Part shown: piece after piece, positions 54,570 through 63,311 of the stretch
How the letters are laid out: each line of letters opens with the position of its first letter
How positions within the stretch are numbered: the first letter of the stretch is position 1
DNA from: Terriglobus sp. RCC_193
Lineage (GTDB): Bacteria; Acidobacteriota; Terriglobia; Terriglobales; Acidobacteriaceae
Direction: 5' to 3'
NCBI RefSeq assembly: GCF_041355105.1
Contig: NZ_JBFUPK010000001.1
Span: forward strand, 1,054,001 to 1,118,000
DNA: 64,000 nt
Program-made: the position numbers and the translations under genes
The notes under the pieces: generated by a model
What the model saw: the letters and a program-made list of their open reading frames with translations, nothing else
The model's database searches: none
What the model was told of the DNA's origin: nothing

Positions 54570-55668
54570 TGCGTTGCTGGCGGACAGTAAGCGCGTCTAC
54601 ACGATCCCTTCGAACCTCATAACCACGGCCCGCAGAACCAGGAACAATAATCTCGCCCTCGCTGCTGACGGTAACTTCCGGATCAATGATGTCTTCACTC
54701 CAGTAACGAGCAGAAGCGGAGACATCACCCGGCAGTGAGAAATTCGGCAGGCTGCTCAACGCGATATTCTGCGTGCGACCGATACCACTCTCCAACATGC
54801 CACCACACCATACCGGCACGCCGTGCTTCTGCGACACGTCATGTACCGCAATCGCTTCCGTAAAGCCGCCAACACGTCCCACCTTGATATTGATGATCTT
54901 TCCACTGCCAAGTTCCAGCGCAGCCTGTGCATCCCGTGCATTGCGGATGCATTCATCCAGGCAGATTGCAGTGTGGATACGCTTCTGTAACTGCGCATGG
55001 AAATAGAAATCGTCATACCAGAGCGGCTGTTCAATCATTAGTAGCTTGTATTGATCCCATGACGCGATATGGTCTGCATCACTTAATTGATAGGCAGAAT
55101 TGGCATCGCAGCTTAGCAGGATATCCGGCCAGCGCTTGCGCACTGCTGCAAACATCTCCGAGTCATACCCGGGCTGGCACTTCAACTTAATGCGCTGATA
55201 TCCCGCAGCTACTTCCTTCGCAACGCGGTCAAGCTGCTTCGGAATATCCATCTCCATCCCAATGGAAACACCGCAGGCAATCTTCTCTCGCGTGCCGCCC
55301 AGCAACTTAGCCAGCGAAATCCCACGGACCTGCGCCTCCAGATCCCAAACAGCATTCTCCAACGCAGCTTTCGCCATGCGGTGCCCGCGCACCTGCAACA
55401 GCAACTGCGGAACATCACGGCCCGCCGCAATATCTCTGCCCACCAGACGCGGAGCCAGTTCGTGCTCTGTGATGAACCATGCCGTGTCGATCATCTCGTC
55501 GGAAAAGAACGGATGTTCGCCTGCAACACACTCGCCCCACGCAGTGAAACCTTCACTCTGCAACTCAATCAGAAGAATGCGACGGTCCGTCGTAAGCCCA
55601 AAGCTGGTACGGAATGGATGCACGAGGGGCATCTTGATTTCGCGCAAAACAATCGCATCAATTTTCAT
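54559..55668 (-). CDS. menC: o-Succinylbenzoate synthase / enolase-superfamily racemase (MenC-like)
   Basis: A 369-residue enolase-superfamily enzyme with AGGAG six bases before its ATG. Catalytic features of the MenC/N-acylamino-acid-racemase group are visible: YQRIKLKCQPG (KxK), LLSCDANSAY, MIEQPL, CLDECIRN and NIKVGRVGGFTEA. MenC makes o-succinylbenzoate for menaquinone. Because no other men gene is nearby, a racemase role remains possible. It sits 9 bases after the GNAT gene in a mazG-GNAT-menC run. Confidence 0.88.
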   Translation of the reverse strand: MKIDAIVLREIKMPLVHPFRTSFGLTTDRRILLIELQSEGFTAWGECVAGEHPFFSDEMIDTAWFITEHELAPRLVGRDIAAGRDVPQLLLQVRGHRMAKAALENAVWDLEAQVRGISLAKLLGGTREKIACGVSIGMEMDIPKQLDRVAKEVAAGYQRIKLKCQPGYDSEMFAAVRKRWPDILLSCDANSAYQLSDADHIASWDQYKLLMIEQPLWYDDFYFHAQLQKRIHTAICLDECIRNARDAQAALELGSGKIINIKVGRVGGFTEAIAVHDVSQKHGVPVWCGGMLESGIGRTQNIALSSLPNFSLPGDVSASARYWSEDIIDPEVTVSSEGEIIVPGSAGRGYEVRRDRVDALTVRQQRITA

Positions 55669-55677
55669 TGTCTTCTC

Positions 55678-56427
55678 CTAATATCTTGGGAGTTCGGCTG
55701 GTGGAACTCCCAGCAAAAACTTGCCTGTACCGTCTTCCGCGCGATCATAACCAATCACAGCAAGTCCCTCGGCAAAGTGTCGTTGCAATGCCTCCCGCAC
55801 TCGCGATTGTGTCTCCGCGGCATGCCTATCGCCATCCGCCTTCCACGCATAGATCTGCGCGGGTACAGAGACCATGGCTTCTATTTTCTCGTTCAGCGGC
55901 TCACGCGCCATGACACGTTTCGCATGATCCGAATCAATCCACCATTCCGCATAGAGGCGATCTGTCGGCAAACCACCCTGCAAAGGCGATGACGATGCTC
56001 CATAAAAGTCAGGGATATATCGGCGACTAATTGCACCCAGACGAGAAAGGTTAAAAAAACTGTTCTTTATTTCCAGCGGATCATAGGTCCACTCAATTAA
56101 CTTAATGCCCTGCTCCAACGCAATCTCACGCTGCTGCAGCTTCATGGTGCGGCCCAGGCCGCTATTGCGATACTCCGGCAGCACCGCCAGCATCTGCGAA
56201 TGGATGTATGCCATTCCATGGCGATGTGCGGGCAGGCCTAAGTTGAACCCCACCAAGGTAGCGCCATCCCATGCGCCCAGCACATGCCCACCCAACTTAT
56301 CGGCAAGAAAGAAGACCCTGCGCGGCAGTAACTCACCCGCGGAATACTGCCATGTCTTCTGCTGTAAATGCACGCAGGCATCGAACTCTTCCTGCGTATG
56401 CAGCTGCTCTACACGAAGCTCACTCAC
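55678..56427 (-). CDS. GNAT-superfamily acetyltransferase (COG3375-like)
   Basis: A 249-residue protein from a GTG at 56427, with AAGGAG eight bases upstream and a GTGA overlap with mazG. The acetyl-CoA loop region is recognisable in IHSQMLAVLPEYRNSGLGRTMKLQQRE, and GIKLIEWTYDPLEIKNSFFNLSRLGA follows. The group's substrate is not established; similar genes are often found beside menC, as here. A link to menaquinone or amino-acid metabolism is an inference from that placement. Confidence 0.86.
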   Translation of the reverse strand: MSELRVEQLHTQEEFDACVHLQQKTWQYSAGELLPRRVFFLADKLGGHVLGAWDGATLVGFNLGLPAHRHGMAYIHSQMLAVLPEYRNSGLGRTMKLQQREIALEQGIKLIEWTYDPLEIKNSFFNLSRLGAISRRYIPDFYGASSSPLQGGLPTDRLYAEWWIDSDHAKRVMAREPLNEKIEAMVSVPAQIYAWKADGDRHAAETQSRVREALQRHFAEGLAVIGYDRAEDGTGKFLLGVPPAELPRY

Positions 56428-57233
56428 AGGCTCTTCTCCTTGAGCTTTGCCTTGTTCCAAAGCGCATCTTTTTCGTTCAGTGGTAACGCCACAAATCCCT
56501 CACCCGCCATCTGCTCCATCGCACGAAATCTCCGACGAAACTTCGCATTCGCTTTCTTCAATGCCTGTTCCGGATCAACCTGCAAATGCCGCGAAAGATT
56601 GGTCAGCACAAAGTAAAGGTCACCAATCTCTTCTTCCAGCAATTCCACATTCGGAGTCTCCGTCATCTCTTCGCGAACTTCGGCAATCTCTTCCTGCACT
56701 TTGTCCAAAAGGCCGCTCACATCCGGCCAGTCGAAACCAACCTTAGCTGCCTTGGAACCAAGCTTGCGCGCCTCAACCAGTGCAGGTACAAAACGCGGGA
56801 CTTCGCCCAGCAGGCCGTCATCCTTTGCGGGCTTACCTTCCCGCTCTTTCTGCTTCACCGCATCCCACGTCTGAATGACATCGCCGGCTGTCTCGGCAAC
56901 CACATCGCCAAAGATATGCGGATGCCGCCGGACCAGCTTCGCGCTCAATCCACGCACCACATCATCAATGTTGAAATGGCCCTCATCCTCGGCCATCTGC
57001 GCGTAGAACAGCACCTGCAACAGCAGGTCACCAAGCTCATCGCGCAATTCGCCCCAGGCACGCCGATCAATTGCGTCGAAGACCTCATAGGTCTCTTCCA
57101 GCGTATGCGGTTTGATGGAATCGAAGGTCTGCTCGCGGTCCCAGGGGCAACCACCCGGACCACGCAGCCGCGCCATAATCGCCGCAGCTTCACGGAATGC
57201 ATCTCCAGCTTTCGCGGACGTGCTTTCACTCAT
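56424..57233 (-). CDS. mazG: Nucleoside triphosphate pyrophosphohydrolase MazG
   Basis: A 269-residue protein with two MazG helical repeats. The metal-binding ExxE/ExxD motifs appear in TLEETYEVFDAI plus RDELGDLLLQVLFYAQMAEDEG, and in the second half as VQEEIAEVREE with EEEIGDLYFVLTNLSRHL. WDREQTFDSIKPHT is typical near the start. The enzyme removes non-standard NTPs and lowers nucleotide-alarmone effects in E. coli. First gene of a coupled three-gene run. Confidence 0.94.
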   Translation of the reverse strand: MSESTSAKAGDAFREAAAIMARLRGPGGCPWDREQTFDSIKPHTLEETYEVFDAIDRRAWGELRDELGDLLLQVLFYAQMAEDEGHFNIDDVVRGLSAKLVRRHPHIFGDVVAETAGDVIQTWDAVKQKEREGKPAKDDGLLGEVPRFVPALVEARKLGSKAAKVGFDWPDVSGLLDKVQEEIAEVREEMTETPNVELLEEEIGDLYFVLTNLSRHLQVDPEQALKKANAKFRRRFRAMEQMAGEGFVALPLNEKDALWNKAKLKEKSL

Positions 57234-57272
57234 ACCTTCATCGTATCAACGCATCTGCGCTATCCTTGGCGC

Positions 57273-57479
57273 ATGCAGGAACCAGTCGAAAACGAAAAGC
57301 GAAACCGTGGATGGCTGTGGCTTCTGCTGCTGCCTGTCGTGGCGCTCATCTTCCCCAGCCTCTACAACCGCGAGACTCCCACGCTCTTCGGCTTCCCGTT
57401 CTTTTACTGGTACCAGTTACTGTGGGTCTTCATCGCAACGGCCATCCTCGGCCTGGTCTATAAGCTGGTCAAGGATTAG
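57273..57479 (+). CDS. DUF3311-like small membrane protein
   Basis: A 68-residue protein with two membrane helices (about residues 13-31 and 43-64) and the family-typical FPSLYNRETPTLFGFPFFYWYQLLW. DUF3311 proteins usually precede and assist sodium:solute symporters. No symporter gene follows here; the next gene runs the other way. It diverges from mazG with 39 bases between start codons. Confidence 0.8.
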   Translation: MQEPVENEKRNRGWLWLLLLPVVALIFPSLYNRETPTLFGFPFFYWYQLLWVFIATAILGLVYKLVKD

Positions 57480-57536
57480 CTCTCCAGCGCAAAGCGCATG
57501 TGCGTAAAACGGAGGAGCCGGCGATCATGTAGCTCT

Positions 57537-58391
57537 CTAGTTCTCAGAGGGCTTCTCGATATGGTCGATGACTAGAATCTCGACGTGCCCCTTTGTCGGA
57601 ACAAGTTTGAGACCAAGTTCCTTTACTGCCTCGGAAACAGACAACCCAGAACGATTGGTGGATGCCTCTTGGCTTGGCGAATCCATCGAGGGCATTTTTA
57701 GGGAGATATCGTACCTACCGGTAAGTCCTGTCGCATCCTGCACCGGTCGCGCCATGATGTTGGATAACACTCCGGCAACGGCGCTAAGAGGCACACCGTA
57801 AAAGTGCATAACACCCTGGCTGTCGCTGGGTATAAACTCACCACCGCCGGGAATAGGCCCTCCCGTCGGGTGCCTGGATCCTGGAATAGATTCAGTAAAT
57901 CGGGGACCTTCTTTAGACAAGGTTAAAGAATAGACCGCCACCTCTCTTGACTCGCGGTGGACAGCAAGCTTGCAGCGGTCTGCCAACATAGAGCTCATCA
58001 TAGAGTGGAGCAAATCTGCCCGTGTAGCAGGGTTTTGCCACTTTTCGAGGTCGTTATCTCCGATCCGGGCGTCAATCACATACAAGTCGTCCATGGCCCA
58101 ATTGGGAACCCCTTCGACTTGCTTCAAAGTATAAAAGGCCGCGTTTCCCGGAGGCGGGGTGTAAGTATGAAGAATCGCGGCGAACAATGACTCATCGTTC
58201 AACCGCCATCCGTTCGCCCTGACTTCTATGTCTGGCTGGTCATTGCTTCGTTGTGCATCAGGACTCACCTGTCGAATAGAGACCACGTCAAAAGAGGGTG
58301 TCGGTGAAGGCTCCTGGGCAGAGACAGAGACAACGTTAAGGCAAAATATCGGGAGTGAAGTCAGGAGAACACTGAGACGAGAAAAGTTCAC
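57537..58391 (-). CDS. TIGR03435-type secreted protein
   Basis: A 284-residue protein with a signal peptide (ending near SVSAQE, about residue 26). The acidobacterial TIGR03435 pattern is present: PSFDVVSIRQVSP near the start, MMSSMLADRCKLAVHRESREVAVYSLTLSKEGP in the middle, and VQDATGLTGRYDISLKMP near the end. The family is greatly expanded in soil Acidobacteria; its function is unknown. Lower GC and less biased codon use than neighbours are apparent by eye. Confidence 0.88.
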   Translation of the reverse strand: MNFSRLSVLLTSLPIFCLNVVSVSAQEPSPTPSFDVVSIRQVSPDAQRSNDQPDIEVRANGWRLNDESLFAAILHTYTPPPGNAAFYTLKQVEGVPNWAMDDLYVIDARIGDNDLEKWQNPATRADLLHSMMSSMLADRCKLAVHRESREVAVYSLTLSKEGPRFTESIPGSRHPTGGPIPGGGEFIPSDSQGVMHFYGVPLSAVAGVLSNIMARPVQDATGLTGRYDISLKMPSMDSPSQEASTNRSGLSVSEAVKELGLKLVPTKGHVEILVIDHIEKPSEN

Positions 58392-58466
58392 GATCAGGTC
58401 CCCCTCCTGAAAGACGATTTAGCTGAAGATTGTACTGCGCGGTTTACGAAGCCCGCTTCTCTCCCA

Positions 58467-58988
58467 TCAACTTCCTTCCGCATCCTTCAACGCCGCAGCC
58501 ACCTTCGCCGTAGTAATCAACTGCCCCACATGGCGCTGTGTATGTTCTGCAATATGGATCAGCAGGCCCACCAGCGTCGTCGGCAATCCTGCCCCTCCCA
58601 CACTGCGCAGTTCGTTCAACTCTTCCTGTGAAAACTGCGCCGCAAAAGGCCGAACCTTACGAATTGCCTCCACCACCTGGTGTCGCAGCTCCTCCACACT
58701 CCTTCCAGCAACGTGCTCTGATCGCAGCGCGGCTATCTGCGCTTCTGACAATCGAAGCCCATCCGCATAGGTCAGTAACCGGTCAATACTCCGCGCAATA
58801 TGCCGCATCTGAAACGCAACCGAAGGCAGCCCCAGCGGCTTCATTTCCAGCATTTCGTCATCCAGATCGCGCGTCCACCGCAGCACATCCTCTTCCGCCA
58901 GCTCCAACGCATGCAGAACGGCGCGCCGCACCGGCTCTACCTCAGTCAACGTCCCGCGAAGCCACGGTTCTGGCCGTTCCTCTGCCAT
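58467..58988 (-). CDS. DinB-like four-helix protein
   Basis: A 173-residue protein of the DinB_2 type. The histidine pattern is SVAFQMRHIARSIDRLL and, near the end, LLIHIAEHTQRHVGQLITT. These residues commonly bind a metal ion. The function is unknown. It diverges from ffh with 46 bases between start codons. Confidence 0.83.
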   Translation of the reverse strand: MAEERPEPWLRGTLTEVEPVRRAVLHALELAEEDVLRWTRDLDDEMLEMKPLGLPSVAFQMRHIARSIDRLLTYADGLRLSEAQIAALRSEHVAGRSVEELRHQVVEAIRKVRPFAAQFSQEELNELRSVGGAGLPTTLVGLLIHIAEHTQRHVGQLITTAKVAAALKDAEGS

Positions 58989-59034
58989 CCTCGGTTCTCC
59001 TTCTCTTCACTGTTAAACTTAGATGGACAAAGCC

Positions 59035-60429
59035 ATGTTTGAGAATCTTCAGGAAAAACTGCAGCGCGCCTTTAAGAACCTCCGCGGTCAGGGCACCATC
59101 ACGGAAGAGAACATCTCCGAGGCCCTGCGCGAAATCCGCCTTGCACTGCTCGAATCCGACGTCAATCTGAACGTCGTCAAAGCCACCATCGACCACATCC
59201 GCGAAAAGGCTGTCGGCACACAGGTAGCCACCGCGCTCTCGCCCACCGAGCAGATCATCAAGATCGTCAACGACGAGCTGATCGAAATCCTCGGCAAGGA
59301 CACCGCGCGCTTCAAGTTCTCCTCGCAGCCACCCAGCGTCATCCTTATGGCGGGCCTGCAGGGCTCCGGTAAAACCACCTCCACCGGCAAGCTGGCCACA
59401 TGGCTCAAGAAGGGCGGCCACCGCCCCCTGCTCGTCTCCGTGGACGTCTACCGCCCTGCCGCACGTGAGCAGCTTGCCATCGTTGCCAAAGCCGTCGGTG
59501 CGCAGATCTACATCGGCAAGGTCAACGAAGAAGAAGTCGGCACGCCACTCGTCCTGCGTCTCGCAAAGGAAGCACTGCGCGAAGCCCGCAACTTCGGCAA
59601 CGACATCCTCCTCGTCGATACCGCCGGACGTCTCGGCATTGACGAAGCGCTGATGGATGAGATGAAGCAGCTCAAGGCTGCGCTCAACCCCAGCGAAATC
59701 CTCTTCGTGGCCGACGCAATGACCGGCCAGGATGCCGTCAACTCCGCCGACGCCTTCCACAAGCAGCTCGGCATCACCGGCGTCATCCTCACCAAAATGG
59801 ACGGCGACGCACGCGGCGGCGCGGCACTCTCCATCCGCAACGTCACCGGCGCGCCCGTCAAGTTCCTCGGCACGGGCGAAAAGCCGGAGCAGTTTGAAGC
59901 CTTCCACCCGGACCGTATCGTCTCGCGCATCATGGGCATGGGCGACATCGCCACCCTGCTTGAGCGCGCCGAAGAAAAGCTCGACCGAGGCAAGGCAGAA
60001 GACTTCGCCAAGAAAGCCCTCAGCGGCGACGGCTTCACGCTCGAAGACTTCCGCGACCAGCTTCGCCAGATCAAGAAGCTCGGCTCCATGCAATCCATCC
60101 TCAAGATGATGCCCAGCGTTGGTCCCTTCCAGGGTCTGCAGCAGGCCGCCGAGCACGTCGACGACTCGCAACTTGCGCGCACCGAAGCCATCATCAACTC
60201 GATGACGAAGAAGGAACGCATCGACCACGAGATGATCAACGGTTCTCGCCGTCGCCGTATTGCAGTCGGCAGCGGCACATCGGTTCAGGAAGTGAACCAA
60301 TTGCTGAAGCAGTACGGCCAGATGCGCAAGATGTTCAAGGGTCTCGGTTCCGGTGGCGGCAAGATGCAGCGCCGTCTCATGAGCCAGATGGGACAAGCCG
60401 GCCGCATGGGTGGCGGTTTCGGCCGCTAA
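59035..60429 (+). CDS. ffh: Signal recognition particle protein Ffh (SRP54)
   Basis: A 464-residue GTPase. The start is taken at MFENLQEKL, the usual family start; an ATG four codons upstream (59023) is also open. The N domain is followed by the G domain with GLQGSGKTTSTGKLA, VDTAGR and TKMDGDARGG. The methionine-rich M domain binds SRP RNA and signal sequences (MQSILKMMPSVGPF to the Gly/Met-rich C-terminus). It targets nascent membrane and secreted proteins. A terminator lies about 120 bases downstream. Confidence 0.96.
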   Translation: MFENLQEKLQRAFKNLRGQGTITEENISEALREIRLALLESDVNLNVVKATIDHIREKAVGTQVATALSPTEQIIKIVNDELIEILGKDTARFKFSSQPPSVILMAGLQGSGKTTSTGKLATWLKKGGHRPLLVSVDVYRPAAREQLAIVAKAVGAQIYIGKVNEEEVGTPLVLRLAKEALREARNFGNDILLVDTAGRLGIDEALMDEMKQLKAALNPSEILFVADAMTGQDAVNSADAFHKQLGITGVILTKMDGDARGGAALSIRNVTGAPVKFLGTGEKPEQFEAFHPDRIVSRIMGMGDIATLLERAEEKLDRGKAEDFAKKALSGDGFTLEDFRDQLRQIKKLGSMQSILKMMPSVGPFQGLQQAAEHVDDSQLARTEAIINSMTKKERIDHEMINGSRRRRIAVGSGTSVQEVNQLLKQYGQMRKMFKGLGSGGGKMQRRLMSQMGQAGRMGGGFGR

Positions 60430-60430
60430 G

Positions 60431-60463
60431 CACTTCGTGCCGTTCTCGACGCGCTTTCGCGCG
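60431..60463 (-). repeat. Inverted fragment of the dispersed repeat after ffh
   Basis: The reverse complement of 60431-60451 equals 16117-16137 base for base (core gagaacggcacgaagtg), followed by an acgcgc-TTTC-gcgcgt hairpin. It is the only piece seen in this orientation. Confidence 0.65.
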
Positions 60464-60547
60464 TATCTCCATCATCCACAAAAGCCCTATGCTCATTCGT
60501 TAGAGATCGCAGACGGCCTTCGAACTCAACCCAACCAATACATGAGA

Positions 60548-60567
60548 AGCCCCTGTTTGCAGGGGCT
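60548..60567 (+). terminator. Intrinsic terminator after ffh
   Basis: An agcccctg/caggggct stem with a 4-base TTTG loop is followed by TTTCTTT, a textbook form. Confidence 0.88.
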
Positions 60568-60611
60568 TTTCTTTGCCTGCTCGCCGACTCAATCAGTCGC
60601 CATTTTCAGCA

Positions 60612-61154
60612 ATGGCATCTTCGTATCAACATAGAGGAATGCCATCGACAGAAAGTACCTTCAGCAACATCCAGGGCCTCATTACAGACGAACAGAGCTT
60701 CCTGCTGCGCATCGTCCAGCCTGGTCTCGTCGGTCTGATGGATGGCTCAGTCTCCACGCTCGCCCCCATCTTTGCCACTGCTTTTGCGACACATAATTCG
60801 CACACGGCGTTCCTGATCGGCGCCGCGGCAGCCGTAGGCGCTGGCATCTCCATGGCTTTCTCTGAAGCGCTGTCAGACGACGGCAAGCTCACGGGCCGCG
60901 GCAGCCCCATTCTGCGAGGCATCGTTACCGGTGCCATGACCTTCATCGGCGGTTTCCTCCACACGCTGCCCTTCCTCATCGGCAACGTGCATCGCGCCCT
61001 CATCCTCGCTTACTTTGTCGTCGGCATCGAATTGCTGGTCATCTCCTGGATTCGTTACCGCTTCATGAAAACCAGCTTCGCCGTCAGTTGCCTGCAGGTC
61101 ATCGTCGGTGGCGGACTGGTCTTTCTCTCCGGCATCCTGATCGGCGAATCCTGA
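60612..61154 (+). CDS. VIT-family (vacuolar iron transporter-like) membrane protein
   Basis: A 180-residue protein with about five membrane helices. The motifs SFLLRIVQPGLVGLMDGSVSTLAPIFATAFA and GAGISMAFSEALSDDGKL fit the VIT/CCC1-type helices 1-2. The rest gives FIGGFLHTLPFLIG and a C-terminal GGGLVFLSGILIGES. The relatives move iron or manganese; the metal here is not known. The start is uncertain: an ATG at 60639 is directly preceded by AGAGGA with no spacing, so the ATG at 60612 is kept. Confidence 0.82.
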   Translation: MASSYQHRGMPSTESTFSNIQGLITDEQSFLLRIVQPGLVGLMDGSVSTLAPIFATAFATHNSHTAFLIGAAAAVGAGISMAFSEALSDDGKLTGRGSPILRGIVTGAMTFIGGFLHTLPFLIGNVHRALILAYFVVGIELLVISWIRYRFMKTSFAVSCLQVIVGGGLVFLSGILIGES

Positions 61155-61209
61155 TCCTGCGAAAGATTTATCCTGACGAGCCACCGTGGGCCGACTTATA
61201 CTTCGGCGC

Positions 61210-62130
61210 ATGAGACTCCGCGCCCTTGCACTCGTCGCCTCCCTGCTCTTCAGCGCCACCGCCGCTATCCATGCACAGGACTGGGCGGTGAAACGCCTCG
61301 ACGCCTCCCCGCGCCACCACGAATACGTCAAGCTGCAGGCCAACGGCAAGCCACTCGACGCATTTGTTGTGTATCCCGAAGTGAAAACGAAGGCCACCTC
61401 TATCGTCCTCATCCCGGAGATCTTCGGCCTCAGCGCCTGGGCCAAAAGCATGGCCGATGATCTTGCCGCCGCGGGCTACATCGTGATCGCGCCGGACGTC
61501 CTCACAGGCCTCGGTCCCAACGGCGGCGGAACAGACAGCTTCCCCTCGCAGGACCAGGTCACCAAGGCCGTCAGTGGTCTCGATAACGCCGTTGTCATGG
61601 CCGATCTCGACGCCGCAGCCGACTACATCACCAAAGTGCCCGCATCCAACGGCAAGCTGGCTTCCGTCGGGTTCTGCTGGGGTGGCGGCAAGAGCTTCGC
61701 CTTTGCCACGCACCGCAAGGATCTGAACGCAGCCTTTGTCTTCTACGGCCCACCACCCACCACTGCGGACATGGCCTCGATCAGTGCGCCTGTCTATGGT
61801 TTCTACGGAGGCAACGACGCGCGCATTGACGCCACCATCCCCGCGACTATCGAAGCGATGAAAGCGGCAGGCAAGAAGTACGAGCCCGTAACCTATGATG
61901 GCGCGGGGCATGGCTTCATGCGCGCAGGCGTCGACCCCACCAACACGGTGGAAGGCAACAAGACTGCACGTGAACAGGGCTTTGCACGGCTCACCGCAGA
62001 GCTGGCAAAACTGAACACAGCACCAGCAAGAAAGCGTTCTTCACTTCGCTCTCCTACCCCTGCAAAACGTGTCGTAACAGCAAAGGCCGCACCCATGCGG
62101 TGTCATGACATGGATATGGCAGGAATGTAA
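61210..62130 (+). CDS. Secreted dienelactone hydrolase family protein
   Basis: A 306-residue alpha/beta hydrolase from an ATG at 61210 with a signal peptide (ending near AAIHAQ). The nucleophile is a cysteine in SVGFCWGGGKS, as in dienelactone hydrolase. The Asp is probably in YGGNDARID and the His in YDGAGHGFMRAG. The C-terminal 35-40 residues are a basic Ala/Arg/Lys tail ending in CHDMDMAGM. The substrate is unknown; a periplasmic location is suggested by the signal peptide. Confidence 0.9.
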   Translation: MRLRALALVASLLFSATAAIHAQDWAVKRLDASPRHHEYVKLQANGKPLDAFVVYPEVKTKATSIVLIPEIFGLSAWAKSMADDLAAAGYIVIAPDVLTGLGPNGGGTDSFPSQDQVTKAVSGLDNAVVMADLDAAADYITKVPASNGKLASVGFCWGGGKSFAFATHRKDLNAAFVFYGPPPTTADMASISAPVYGFYGGNDARIDATIPATIEAMKAAGKKYEPVTYDGAGHGFMRAGVDPTNTVEGNKTAREQGFARLTAELAKLNTAPARKRSSLRSPTPAKRVVTAKAAPMRCHDMDMAGM

Positions 62131-62151
62131 GCCACATGAAAATTCATTGTC

Positions 62152-62190
62152 AGCGAAGAAGAGACGGCGCTATGCCGTCCCTTCTTCGCT
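62152..62190 (+). terminator. Hairpin terminator after the hydrolase gene
   Basis: A 17-bp stem (62152-62168 with 62174-62190, one mismatch) around a 5-base loop, 21 bases past the stop. Confidence 0.72.
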
Positions 62191-62230
62191 AAGCAATGTG
62201 TACAATGTCCACATTAAGGAGAACGCCTTC

Positions 62231-62683
62231 ATGGCCATCGCATCCACGCACAAAATCACACCGTTTCTCTGGTTCAACGGCAACGCAGAAGAGGCTGTCG
62301 ATTTCTACATATCCGTATTCCCGGACGCTGAAAAAACAGGCGGTCTCCCCGGCCCCGGTGGCAAACCACTGACGATCTCTTTCCGCCTGGAAGACCTCTC
62401 CTTCACAGCACTGAACAGCGACACCGAATTCCGCTTCACGAAAGCCATTTCTTTCCTGGTCACATGCAAGGACCAGGAAGAGATTGACTATTACTGGAAT
62501 AAATTAACAGCCAACGGTGGTCAGGAAATCGCCTGCGGATGGCTGGAAGACAAGTTCGGTCTGGCGTGGCAGATCTGCCCTGAAAACATCTTCGATCTGG
62601 TGAAGACACCCCAGGGATTTCAGGCCATGATGCAGATGAAAAAAATCATTGTCGCCGATCTGGAAGCCGCCGCAAAGGGATAG
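62231..62683 (+). CDS. VOC superfamily (PhnB-like) protein
   Basis: A 150-residue protein with a vicinal-oxygen-chelate fold: ITPFLWFNGNAEEAVDFYISVFPDAE at the start, EIDYYWNKLTANGGQEIACGWLEDKFGLAWQICP in the second half. It is of the PhnB/3-demethylubiquinone-methyltransferase-like type, whose members often lack a known activity. The ATG at 62231 has AAGGAG a short distance upstream. Its stop directly abuts the stop of the convergent HD gene. Confidence 0.9.
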   Translation: MAIASTHKITPFLWFNGNAEEAVDFYISVFPDAEKTGGLPGPGGKPLTISFRLEDLSFTALNSDTEFRFTKAISFLVTCKDQEEIDYYWNKLTANGGQEIACGWLEDKFGLAWQICPENIFDLVKTPQGFQAMMQMKKIIVADLEAAAKG

Positions 62684-63262
62684 CTACGCTCCGAAGAAGC
62701 CGCGTTCTTTCGCTTCGGCAAGGCGCGGCTCCATATACTGCCACAGTGCCGGGCATCCTTCTTCAATCTGCCCGCGAATACGCTTCACCACGCGCTCATA
62801 ACTGATGCCGTTTTCTTTCCAGCTCTGGCCGTTGTTATTCAGGTTCAGCAATGCAGGCATAGCGCGGTCAATCGCATTGGCAAACCTTGCCTCCGCCGTC
62901 TGGCCCGCTTCAAATTCCTGCCACAACGATTCCAGTTCCGCGGCCTTATCTTTTGGTAGAAAGCCAAAGATACGCCGAATCGCCGCGAGTTCATCGCGCT
63001 TGCGTTCCGCCCATCCGCCTTCCACAAACGCCATGGTGTCGCCCGTATCAATCTCGCCGATGTCATGCACCAGCAGCATGCGGATCACATGATTCATGTT
63101 CACGGGCTCGGCTGCATACACTTCCAGCGAATACGCAAACAGGCAAAGCTGCCAGCTATGTTCTGCGGAGTTTTCATACCGCTCCAATTCCAGCGGTTTC
63201 ACCTTCCGCGTTACCGTCTTCAGCTTTTCTACTTCCAGGATGAACTCAATTGCCTGATGCAT
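62684..63262 (-). CDS. HD-domain phosphohydrolase (YfbR/HDDC2-like)
   Basis: A 192-residue protein. The metal-binding HD residues are in RYENSAEHSWQLCLFAY, MLLVHDIGEIDTGD and ANAIDRAMPALLNL. Close families are 5'-nucleotidases acting on deoxyribonucleoside monophosphates, but the substrate has not been shown here. It is convergent with the VOC gene and divergent from the peroxiredoxin-like gene. Confidence 0.9.
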   Translation of the reverse strand: MHQAIEFILEVEKLKTVTRKVKPLELERYENSAEHSWQLCLFAYSLEVYAAEPVNMNHVIRMLLVHDIGEIDTGDTMAFVEGGWAERKRDELAAIRRIFGFLPKDKAAELESLWQEFEAGQTAEARFANAIDRAMPALLNLNNNGQSWKENGISYERVVKRIRGQIEEGCPALWQYMEPRLAEAKERGFFGA

Positions 63263-63311
63263 TTATCCAGCTTAGTTGAAGCAAAGCGCCGAAACATCAG
63301 ACAATAAAGCC

